In this document: piece by piece, positions 1-11,100 of the stretch
Layout: every line of letters begins with the position of its first letter
Position numbering within the stretch: position 1 is the first letter of the stretch
Source of the DNA: Phoronis australis
Taxonomy: Eukaryota; Phoronida; Phoronidae
Length of the DNA: 34,776 nucleotides
Assembly: GCA_002633005.1 (NCBI GenBank)
Contig: NMRA01000223.1
Coordinates: 406,200-440,975, forward strand
Direction: 5' to 3'
Program-made: the position numbers and the translations under genes
Notes under the pieces: model-generated
Database searches by the model: none
Told to the model about the DNA's origin: nothing
The model's input: only the letters and a program-made list of their open reading frames with translations

Positions 1-24
1 CCCCCCCCTAAATCCGCCTATGCT
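1..24. mobile_element. Right end of a DNA transposon cut by the window edge
   Basis: The window opens with a C-run followed by CTAAATCCGCCTATG. The same terminus, CTAAATCCACCTATG, closes the small element at 21720-21995, so this is probably the right end of another member of that family. The rest lies outside the window. Family assignment (hAT-like) is inference from the CAGTGGCGGAT-type terminus of the related copy. Confidence 0.4.
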
Positions 25-1443
25 GGCGGTCGCGTTTCAACGAGGGATTTTGAAACAGCCCCGAAGGCACTACACCTGGGACTTCGGTACCACATATTTA
101 AAAAAAAATCAAAGAATGACCATAATAAAATGAAGTTTTTCCTAAACTGGATAACATTCATGAGTAAAACGAATCTTGACTTTAGAGTCTGCGCAGACGG
201 CCGGTACGAGCAGCCTAGTTAATCGGGAATTTCGTATTTTACATCTCAGCTATTAGCTACTTGAGACAGCTTCTCGCTACCGGTCAGTCACTCTAAGCCC
301 ATTCTTACTCTCCGTGTTGGTTCACGGTTACTCAACTCTTGATTGCTGCATCCCCGGGATTGTCCCCCACCCAGGGCGGTCGTGGGAGATTCGGTAAATA
401 CGGTGCCATCGCCACGGAGGCCGGGGTGGCGATGAGGGGTGGCGGATAGTTTGGCGAAATCGAAATGGTTTGTGTCCCCCAATATTTTTGCCTTCCTACG
501 TGCCTGTGATAATAAGCAACATGCTGTTATTTGAAAGGCAATAATTTCATTAGCAATCACCATTTGTGTTACTGAATTTCTCCTGGGGGTAGTACACTAC
601 ATTTTCTTAGCCTTTTTGGCCCTTATTCAACATAGCAGAACCGAGTTAATAGCCAAACGTTTGGTTTGTTTAGATATTGAATAATTTGCTGTGTTGCCTA
701 GGCTAACATATTCTCCACTTCTGAGAGTGTGATCTTAAGTTTTTAACCTTCCTGTTTTAGGATGAACCCTACCATTTCTCAATGACTAATCACAACTTCA
801 TCTAAGTGATTCTGAAAGTAACTTGAGTTATTCCTAGTCATATCAAAGCAGTTGCTTCTATTCTATTGACGGCAGTTGAAAATTGGAATTTTAAAAAATG
901 GCCACTGGTAAGGCTGAAATGCATGAAATTCATAGACAAAACATACATTAAGTTTTCAAACATTGTCCGATTTTGATGATTCTTTTTTTAATTTGCACAA
1001 CTAAATAACTCTTTGCACATGAGATTCAGCTGGCATTTGGTAAGTGACCAAAAACTTTATTTTAGCCCCTGACACAGTCGACTCTCGAATATGGACCTTG
1101 ATTGTGATTTAGCGGTTAAACGCCACATTCTATCAAAAGACAGTTCTGCTGAGGTGCGGCCCATGGGAGGGTTCATATATTGTGTTAATTACGTAGTCGA
1201 AATGGTTCTCAGTGGAACTACTGAAACAGAAGTGCACACACTGTAAACAATGCCAACAAAATCCATAGCTAAACTAAAATAAGATAACATGGAATAAAAA
1301 AAAATCCGGACTTGTTATCAGTCACAATCCCTGTCATACAATTGTAACAGGGGCGGTATCTAAGACCAAGGAGCCCCGATTTTACGAGACAGTGCGAACT
1401 GAGGGTGATATTGAAAACTAAAAGTCGGTGAATAATTCATAGG
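25..1443. other. Non-coding flank, downstream of DCTD
   Basis: No convincing gene is seen. The open frame at 288-563 on the minus strand lies in a locally GC-rich patch (about 340-480), has no recognisable domain and is probably chance. The rest is AT-rich and without clear repeat structure. Confidence 0.5.
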
Positions 1444-1449
1444 TTTATT
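1444..1449 (-). promoter_or_regulatory. DCTD: Candidate DCTD polyadenylation signal
   Basis: AATAAA on the minus strand, the first such hexamer I noticed downstream of the DCTD stop codon at 2056. It would give a 3' UTR of roughly 0.6 kb. A second AATAAA lies near 1057. Transcript data are needed to choose between them. Confidence 0.35.
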
Positions 1450-1630
1450 GTAAGAATATGTAAATACAATATTTCACACTTACAGGATATCCAGTTGTTC
1501 TATGATCTAGTATCGCGGCGTTGTGTTTATAGTTCTGATACACGGGAAGGCCAGTCGCTAATTAGTAGTTGTATGTGCAAGAATGGGGGCAATTTAGTTA
1601 TTCAGATCGGAAAGGTGACATGCAATGAAG

Positions 1631-1711
1631 CTCGGGAAGAGCCCGAGAATTGCTGAGGCTAAACTATTGGCAACCAAGTTTCGGAGGAGCCCGAAAGCTG
1701 ACCAAATAGTT
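1631..1711 (-). other. Pair of short hairpins in the predicted DCTD 3' UTR
   Basis: Two adjacent 6-bp stems are visible. CTCGGG (1631-1636) pairs with CCCGAG (1642-1647), and TTTCGG (1679-1684) pairs with CCGAAA (1691-1696). The second is enclosed by an outer stem of AACTATT (1662-1668) with AATAGTT (1705-1711). In the DCTD sense both loop regions read GGGCTC followed by CTCC or TTCC. TGTAAGTGAGGGTG just downstream (about 1720) also occurs near 19709 beside the YR retroelement, so this could be a retroelement terminus fragment rather than a host RNA structure. Confidence 0.4.
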
Positions 1712-1937
1712 GGAATTGGGTGTAAGTGAGGGTGTAGGTGTTAACTTCTTGAACTCTGGGACTGGACTCCTCATGTCTGACAGAGACGACGCTTAAGTAG
1801 ACAGTTTCAACCAATCAGACACTATCTGAAGGACAGGGCCCATAATTCCTAGGTTCTGGCCACAGCGAGGCCAAATATGGTCATATCCAAAGGACCCAAA
1901 AATCATAAGAAAATTCCATACGTAATGCACAGCTTGA

Positions 1938-1951
1938 CCACTAGAGGGCGC
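1938..1951 (+). promoter_or_regulatory. CTCF-like site
   Basis: CCACTAGAGGGCGC closely fits the published CTCF core. It lies in the predicted DCTD 3' UTR. Related 14-mers recur in the repeat arrays at 11.2-12 kb and 30.2-31 kb. This is a sequence match only; binding is untested. Confidence 0.35.
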
Positions 1952-2055
1952 ATATATCTTAATCATATAATCATGTCCACGGCACTCCTGTTGCACAATA
2001 TTATATCTTCTAGGGGAATCTTTGTTTCCTCGACCACATGAGCTTCGGAATTCTT

Positions 2056-2107
2056 TCAGTTGGTGCCGAAATCAATGACAATTTGTTTACTTTTGGGCAC
2101 ATATTGT
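2056..2107 (-). CDS. DCTD: DCTD last coding exon and stop
   Basis: The acceptor is CTTTCAG before 2107. One base completes AG+A (Arg), followed by [16 protein letters not shown] and TGA at 2058-2056. It corresponds to the vertebrate tail with P-K and IVIDF, but ends eight or nine residues sooner. Confidence 0.92.
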
Positions 2108-5100
2108 CTGAAAGGTAGAAAGTTCACAGTGAATTATGCAGATCAAGACACTTTGGCAATCTCTTCACAATTTTGGAAAACTATTGTCGTAAGTCAGCCA
2201 AAACTTGGTTAAAACCATAGTTTGACAACCTGACCTAGCACTAGGGGTTATTGAGAAAACAAAAAAGACACCAAGTTGGCGTCTTTTATGTTTTCTCATC
2301 GATAGGAAAGTTTTGAAGATCAATGTCAACATTAATTGCTATACAAAAATTGCAAGATCGAATAAGGTTCGTTTACTTTAATGAGTAATTTAAATATTTT
2401 GAACACCTCCAAAATTCCACAGCTTAATGCTCACCTATCAACAACAACACAAAACAACAAGTACATGCATAAACTGTCAAAATTCATGCAATCAAAGTTT
2501 TTCTGTCTATAACAAAGATTTGTTCCTCCGTGTGCCATGTCAGACTTTTCCTTCCTATTAGACAATGAAATTGAAAATCAACTTCAAAATCAAACTAGAA
2601 CAAACATTTGTCTCGTCAGAATGACCAAATTGTCCCCTGATGCCTAGCGTTGCTTCCTGCTGAAGGCTCACCCCACCCCTACAGCTAAGCCACTGCTGTT
2701 GTCCGTCATCAATCACGTTTCACTTTCTTAACTAAAACGATCGTAAGATGTTTTCATAACAACATACCTTACAGGACTGACTCATAAGTTCTGATGGTTC
2801 TACTCAGTGTCCAACCTACCTGCACTTTATGCCTGCATGGAGCAGCATAGTTCTGGACGCTATAATCTTCTGCTCATCGGTGCAGTTGTCCGATTTATAA
2901 ACCACTGCCTACAATAACGGATGTTTTATGAACGCCTCTTAGAGGCAACGTACAATACATGTCCAGTGAAACCCTGCCAAATTGGATCCAACAGATGGAT
3001 TTCATCAAAATAAGACAGAACTCGACTTATCGAGTACGATGGAACTACTTCAGAGCTAAAGTACAAGTCTAAAATGAGACAAAATATTATTTCCTCATCA
3101 GTACAGCTTATACTATTAACACCCAAAAATGACAGGCAGCAAAATTCTTATTACAGAATGGCTTAGTCACATTTAATTACAAACTTTCTTGTTAATTCCC
3201 CTTTATTCTCGGTCATGAGGAAAGCTGCTCTGATGATGAATTTGGTTTCTGGCCAGCTACCATGACTGGGAATTCTGGGACATTTTGTCTGACTACTTCT
3301 AACGTACATGCATAATGTAAGATGCTGTTTCCTACTTAACCTGGATTTGCCGAATAAAGTTTGTTCTTTGCCGTTTCATGTAGCCTAGGCATAGTTAATN
3401 NNNGGGGGGGGTGACCATTCCAACCCTTGAGAATTTTTTAAGATATGCAGTTAAGGTCGCCATTATGCAAAATTCTATTTTTGCTTATAATTTCCTTACC
3501 AAGCACTGCAGCCAGATAATTTTGACGTTTTTAACCATGTTTTTATGATCAACAAATTTATTAATGCAAGCTTTTTGGTGAATACATTGTCAATTTGCAT
3601 AATTTATGCAAATTAAGGTCGTCATGAAAAATTCTATTTATGCTCATAATTTCCTTACCAAGCACTACAGGCAGGTTATTTTGATGCTTTCATCCATGTT
3701 TCCATGATCAACGAATTTAATAGTGAAAGTTTTTGGGTGGATACATCGTCAATTTGCATAATTTATGCAAATTAAGGACACCATTAGTCAAAATTTTACA
3801 TGTTCTAATAGCCATGGTACCAATCATCACAGGTGATAATATTTGCACCTATGTTTCTATGGTCAATTAGTTAAATGAAACCAATTTGCATGTTGTTGCA
3901 TGATAAATTTGCATAATTAATGCAAATTAAGGTCCCCATTGTTCAAAATTATATTTTGCTTAAAAAACCCTTACCAAACACTTCAGACAGGTTACTTTAT
4001 TGTTTTCACCTATGCTTTCATGAATTTCATGAACCTCGTTTGCTAGTGGATACATCTTAAATTTGTATTATTATATGCAAATTAAGGCCGCTATTATTCA
4101 AAATTCTACTTTTGCTTATAGCTGAAGTACCAGACACCCCAAGTAAACTATTTTAAGGCCTTTACCCAATGTTTCTGTGCAATCAGCAAGTTGTTGCATG
4201 AGGAATTTTCATAATTTATACAAATAAAGGACACCGGTATTCCAAATACTATTTCTGCTCATAATTTCCTTACCGGCATTACATGTAGATTATTTTCGAA
4301 TTGATGTCACGTGTTTTCATGGTCATCATGAATTTGCAAAATTGATAATTTACACAAATTACAGCGTCATATTCAAAATTCTACTTGTGTTTATAACTGC
4401 TGCATCAGACCCCAGAGGTTAGTTATAAATATTTGCACCCATGTTTCAGTGGTCAATGAATTTAATGAAATCTGTTTGCAGGTTGTAGCATGACAAATTT
4501 GCAGAATCTCCTTTTGATGATGAATTAAGAAAATATTTGGTGTAGTGTGTGTTCTGCAGTTTGAGACTTTAAATTCAAAAAAAGATATTGACTGTGCTCC
4601 CACAGACCATAGAAAAATGACTTGGGTGAATGCTGGAATGGAACTCGGAGCGATCACATTCATGAGGTACGAATACAGTAGTGAGGAAATAGTATGGAAT
4701 TGCCCTCAAAGAAGAGATTTAAGCTTTGGGTACAAGACTGAAACAGATCTTGGAGAGATGGAGAGCGGTCAACATCATGATTAGATTTTGTACTAAAACC
4801 TCTAAGTAAAGCACATGCCTAGGATATTGCACGAATCTGTCAAAAGTAGATACCAGCATCGATCTGTTGGATCCCAAGGTCCATCCCAAAGACACTGTAG
4901 TGAACATTAGCAGTGACGGGTCATAATTGCTACTCTAACAGTTAATGTACATGAAGCAATAAGCATTGGACAGGCAATGTATTAGACTTCAAGAATGGCT
5001 AGCAGTATATAATGTTAGGAAAACATTCAAGTAGGCAATTATTGATGAAGATCCTTGTCACTTAATATAGTACAAGGGTATTGAAGACATCCTACGAAGA

Positions 5101-8100
5101 AGCTAGCTACATTACTGTGCAACAGGACGTGAAATGTGCATATAAACTTATTAGGTTGTTTCGGATGACAATTTTTTCCTTCCTGTGCATTACTAAGACA
5201 TGGAACAGCTTCAAATTCCACAACCATGAAATCACCTAGTAGGCGTAGAACAGTCGTAGACATAAAGTCAACACTGAAAACACAGCGATATTGTGAAGGT
5301 TTCCTCCCAGCCCATGCGCTGTAGGGGTGTAACACGTTGGCATTCTATTGAGGTGTTGGAAAGGGATCCATCATTAAAATATTGAAGGCTGGACATGACT
5401 TGTCTGCCATATGCACGATTTTCTAATGTCATGAAACAGGCCACTAAATGTATGTGTCCCTGTTACGGAATGAAGAGAATCAGGAAGATGTCAGGAACTA
5501 GACTACTGGTATGGGGAAGAGAAATGGCAAGAAATATATGTCCGCCTTCAAACTGTCACCGGCAGCAGAGACATTGACCGAGAATGTAAACGTAAACAGA
5601 GCCCATTACCAGACAGCCATGGGGTGGAATGTCACCAGCACTAGATCCAGAGGACTATGGATGGAAGAAAGATGCCATATTGATAACCAAATCACTCAGC
5701 ATCTATCATTCCGCATGGTGTCCCAACTCGCTCCTATTGCATACTGCTGATGAGGTGTGGCTGCAAAAGTCTGTTTCCATGAAATTCAAGTGGATGCAAT
5801 AGCAGTGTCAATTTTCTACCCCATACAATATTTTGGGCAGTTATGCTGTAGTGTGCTCACGTTCTGACTGTTGAATTAGCATTTGAAACGTCTTGTGACT
5901 GGTCTCCATTACATAGGTTATTGTCCTGGGTTAATGCAATTAAACAATTTGGTCATCTACTACGTATACCCTGGGTATCAGACAAAACTAGAATTTGTAA
6001 TGTTGTGTAATAAATTACAGATCATTCATATTTATGATGTAATGACAGATTACGTTAAATTCATCCGTAAAAATACCAAAATAATCTACATGTAGTGCCC
6101 CCTTCCCCGTACAAAAGTCTTCATTTTCATAAACTATGCTAAATTACCATGCAACTTGCAAACTGATTTCATTAACCTAATTGACTATAGGAACATAAGA
6201 TCAAATATCATCAGAGTTTACCTGTGGTGCTTGGTACCGCAGCTATAAGCAAAAGTAGAATGTTGAATAATGGCTCCCTTAATTTGCATTAGTTATTCAA
6301 ACTTGCATTAATTATGCAAATTTATCATGCAACAATATGCAAACCGATTTCATTAAACTAACTGACCAAAAGAATGCAGGTGCAAATATCTTGATAGTTC
6401 ATCTGTGGTGCCTGGTACAGTAGCTATAAGCACAAGAAGAATTTTGAATAATGGCGGCCTTAATTTGCATAAATTATGCAAATTGACTATGTATTCAAGA
6501 CAAAACTTGCACTATTAAATTCGTTGACCGTGAAAACATGTCTGAGTAAAGACGTCAAAATTACCTGGAAATTATATGCAAAAATAGAACTTTGCATAAT
6601 GGCAACCTTAATTTGCATATTCAAAAGATGCTCAAGGGTTGCGAACGGTCACCCCCTCTAAATCATGGTAACTTAACCCTAGGCTATATGAAACAGCAAA
6701 GAAAAAACTTTATCCGGCAAAACCAGGTTCAACCCCCTGGCTCCCGGACTAAGATGGTGAATTCTGAATAGAAATGTGCCAATGGATTATTTATTTTTTT
6801 CTACAAAAGCACAGCATACACTTTTACCTTTATTCCTGACTGGATGATGAGTTTTGCGCATTCATTGCATGGGAACTGAGACACATACAACGTACAGCCC
6901 TTCACACAAACGGCATTCCCATTTACTATAGCATTCAGCTCTGCGTGACAAACTGAAAACAAGAGGTGTTCAATAATTAAAGAAAACAATCTCAATGTTC
7001 AGTTGCTTTCACAAAAAGTGACACAACCTCTCCATAGAAATATGCAAACTTTTTCGGCGAACATTATCAACTTTCCTGTTCAAACTTTTATCTGGCTTTT
7101 TTATCCCAATTTTCACACATGGCAATTCTTTTTAAGAAAACTAAATGTAAGGCAAAAAGCATTGTTCGTTCCGTCTAACATCTAACAACTTCGCTCGCTG
7201 ACTAAAAAACCGTCGAACATACCAATTTTAGCCAAGGCATCGCATATTTGTTTTTGTAAAGCTACATAAAGGCACGTAAGCAATCGTAAACAAGATTTGA
7301 AACGCCCTGATTTGCGAAGCAATGAGGAAAAAACAGACCTTGATGTATTTGTGGCTTATTTAAGGTGGATTAACTTTTGTTAAAAAGAGTGACTAAAATG
7401 CCGCACCACCAACTCGATTTTCAAGAAAACGGGGAGGGGTAACCTAAGGACCAACTGTGCATGTTTAGCGTAAGCCTTGAACAACGACCAGTCCATATGT
7501 ATGTGACTACGATAAATTATCAGAAGGTGTCAGCTTTGATTTGCATTCGTTTATTAACAGGTCAGTCAGAGTAAAATCTAATCAAGTGCTTATGAAAGTC
7601 ATTTAGTCATTTTAACAGATCTTCGTCTTAAGTACCTAATTGCAAAACTTCAATATACTGAACAGACGGTCGAATTGTTTACGTATCAGGTTAACTTGCA
7701 CTCCAGTCCCAAGTGTGACATAAGGGATCAAGAACCTCTTGTTGTGTTATTGGCTTATACACTTTGAGTATTATTAAAAAAACTAACGCTCACAAACTAA
7801 CCTAAAATACAAGTCAAAAGCATTCAGACAAAATGACCTCCAATTTCCCCGTTGTGACAGCTGGACGGATGCCAAATTCATACTCAGAATAGTCTTCCCT
7901 CATGACCGCAGACAATGAGGGGGGGATTAACATTAAAGTAAGGTGGCTAAAGCTATTGTGCAATTAACATTTTGTCACCCTAATAGTTATAATAACAGTA
8001 AAATTTGCTGTAAACAGAATTAGCCTTGGACTGTATCACAAGACAGTGGATACTCTGAGCATCACAATTAAACAAGAGCCACAAACAAACCTCTTTACCA

Positions 8101-11100
8101 GCAAAACTGCATTTGAGTTTTCTGACACCAGATTTACATATATTTTTTAGTAAATTTGAAGATTTTCACATAGAAATCAAACACAGAATAATTCAAACAT
8201 TTCAGCATGTCAGTGTATTGAAACTGTGTACAGTTGGTACTTTTCCCAGATACTTAACTTAAAGGAGAATGCCACCCAAAAACAACCTATTTTGTATCAA
8301 TTTAGATCGAGCAGTTCCACTCGATAATATCAAGTTCAGTTGTTTTATCTAATACCGGACGGCAGACAGAGCTGTTGAAATTAACCAATGACGTAATCGG
8401 TTCGAACATTAAGTCTGTTCATCCATTCACAACACGCTTACTGGCATCAACTTATCGCTCGAATTCATCGTTTTACACCAATAAAGCATCAAAATTTGAT
8501 TTTGAACCATTAGATATGTCGAATTCTTGAACAAAAGGGTTGTTTTTTCACTTATGAGCACATTTATAGGTATTTGAACGTACCTTAGTCTGCAGAGTTT
8601 GGTAGGCCAATTTAGCATGGTCAAACGCGGGAATTTGGGTCTGATTGGTGAAAAATCGAATCATTCTTCCATGAAATACAGACAGGAGAACATAACTGTG
8701 TGTTGTACTTTTATACTGGCGATTTTTTTCAGTTCTTAACACACAAAACGCTTGTTAGCCCAGCCTGTGGCTCGGAACCCGATCACAGGCTGTCGTGGCC
8801 GCCGGTCCGGGGGAACTAGACATCACGAACATAACCAGCTTAAGTTGGAAACTAAACCTCCAGTCACGAAAAGACTATAATAGTGAGCCGCACAAAAAAC
8901 GTGCACGTAATAAATTGGTGAATTAGCCAAGAAACTGAAAATCTATTTACTTGTCACGGTCCGACAAGGGCAGGTTCCCCTTCCACAGAACCGTCAGGGC
9001 AAAAGTTGTACTGCCAGTAAAATGATTCGAATAATGTATTTGATTCCCCTAACAAGTGACCATAGCATATAAAATCGAGTTGTTTCACAACAGCTTTCTC
9101 TCAGCAAACGCTGAATTAGCATGCGCTCATACGGCCTCAGTGCCCGATCAATTACCTTTATTGCATCTACAAAAAGCCGGTAACGCTGAGGTACAATCAT
9201 TGCTGGCTTCTCAAAACATTTGCACTCACAAATACTCCAAAGGCATTACAAATTGTATCTAATGAGACAGACTTTGTTTCATCTTTATATAAGGATTGGT
9301 TAGGGTGAGAATAATTCATTTTGAAACAGAACACAAGTAATAAACGTCAATATGGCAACTCGCAATCCCGACTTAGACGAGAGCTCATCCGACGAAGACT
9401 TCACTGGTGGATCGTTAGGTTTCACAGGCTATCAGTTCGAATCGGAATACACTGATCAAGAAATCCAAGAGAGGTGCCATGAACATGCAAAGGCAACGGA
9501 ACGTAAGGATACTTCTTTGGAAAACCGGCATTCTTTAGAGAAATCACTGTCGACGAAATGCCAGCCACAGACACTGAGATGTATCACGGCCTCATATTTG
9601 ATATTAACATGATATTTTTCATTCTTTACTACCGCGAGCCATTTCCTAAGCATTTCGAGCTCTCGAGGAAGTTGAACAAACGCTATACCCGCTTTCCTCG
9701 CAGCTTCATAAATCATACATGGGGGAAAGATGCACCGCAACATAGCGGCATAAGCTCTGCACTGACGTCGCTGCGTCGTTTCTCACCATCCTTACAAGTT
9801 AACACCGTGACGACACCTCTCGGCAAGGTAAGGTCGACCGTCGGTACTCGAGGCGATGTAGATAGACCGAATTGGGTGGCATTCTCCTTTAAGAAAACAA
9901 TGCGCTACACAACTTGCAACATAAATCTGACTATACTTTTCTTGGGTTTTTCAATAACACAGTGCCTTTCGTCAGAATAGCGTGGAGAAAACAGTTTCTT
10001 TCTTCCAGAAGCTATTTTTTCACAGCTCGGAGTATGCGGATTTTCACACTTTGCCATTTTCACAACAGTATGTACATGGCCAGAGGTAGTCCGAATCAAA
10101 CAAGGATATCAATCCACCAACCACAGACGTCGCTGCTTATACAGTGTACATGTACGTTTAGTCTGGTTCTATGAATGTCGATAGAAGAGACCTTGTGATT
10201 CCTCGATTATCTTGCCATATTTAGAATGAATAGAAGCAAGTTTCCAACTTCACTGCTCAATTTTTTAGGTTAAAATAGTTGTACAAATTTAAATTTCTAT
10301 ATTCTTCGATTTCTACTGTTAGCTTATCCCGAATTAAGTAACAAGTGAGCAAATTACCTGCTTCGAATTGGCGTATTTTTGCTTGGTCTTGCATATTTGC
10401 ACACTACAAGTCAACTAAAATTTCCATACCAATCAACATTTTTGCATACGACACACAGGTCTGTATGAATCCATCTATTGTTAAAAATAACTTTTGAATT
10501 TGGTCAGTAAGCTTTAGTCAGATAAGAAGTTTTTTTTCTAGTGCATGTGTCAATCAACGAGAAAAGCCTCATATATTATTAGCAACTTTCACAGCAAGAC
10601 CACTTCTTATTTACAAGTCCTGTAAATCGACAAGACATACCATGAGGATATTTTGTTTCTAGTTGATTTTCCGATGAACGTCCCCATGGAAACTCGTCAT
10701 CACTGCAGCCAATCGGCATTCCATTGTAACCAGTACCAACAATCCTCCTATCCTCATTGATTATGCAGGCACCAACCTGTTGGGCGGAGAATTATTGAAC
10801 GTCATCAATATCACGTCACAAAATAGTGGGTTTAGTTCACTTAGCCAGGGTTTGTTTTGTTTATGTAGTTTGTAGTATATCCACTAGGTGTCTCTTCTTC
10901 TTTGAGTGTTTCTTGGGTGCCCCTATAAATCAATGGCTTTTGTCTTTTGACAGTTGCTATGGAGTTCTATTCAGATAGCATGGGTGTGGTGCACACCAAC
11001 TGCCATTTGTGGTCAGACAGTATTACGTGATGGGGGTTAGGTTGGGCAGCCACAGGGCTTCACATTCTGTAAGTTATTTTTTGTTTTTGTTTTCTTCTTA

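Larger units (their letters stand above)
3338..6729. mobile_element. Fold-back (long inverted repeat) element in a DCTD intron
   Basis: The left arm (3338 to about 4530) and right arm (about 6030 to 6729) are inverted copies. Ends read AACCTGG and CCAGGTT. The next inner blocks also match in reverse: AATAAAGTTTGTTCTTTG on the left against its complement near 6700, then GTGACC and CAACCCTTGAG. Arms are built of diverged units of about 150-165 bp. The inner 1.5 kb has only short frames with no recognised domain. TTAA at 3336-3339 and TTCA at 6728-6731 could be a decayed 4-bp target duplication. No transposase is seen, so it is non-autonomous. Confidence 0.8.
8259..9892. mobile_element. DNA transposon with TTAA duplication and 17-bp terminal inverted repeats
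   Basis: AGGAGAATGCCACCCAA at 8263-8279 is repeated as its exact complement at 9872-9888, and TTAA flanks both sides (8259-8262 and 9889-9892). The element is 1626 bp plus target site. TTAA targets are typical of piggyBac and Kolobok superfamilies; the ends do not start with the CCC usual for piggyBac, so a Kolobok-like origin is my inference. It carries the start of one gene on plus (9352) and a THAP-finger fragment on minus (9743 to about 9540) that run into each other, so it looks like an internally deleted copy. It lies in the DCTD intron at 6953-10640. Confidence 0.85.

Noticed and set aside
288-563. 91-codon minus frame in a GC-rich patch
   Set aside because: No domain, no splice context, and composition follows local GC content.
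1640-1710. Hammerhead-type ribozyme
   Set aside because: Stems are present but the conserved CTGANGA and GAAA core arrangement is not.
4391-4907. Overlapping frames on both strands inside the fold-back element
   Set aside because: They lie in decayed repeat units; compared with DCTD and transposase motifs without a match.
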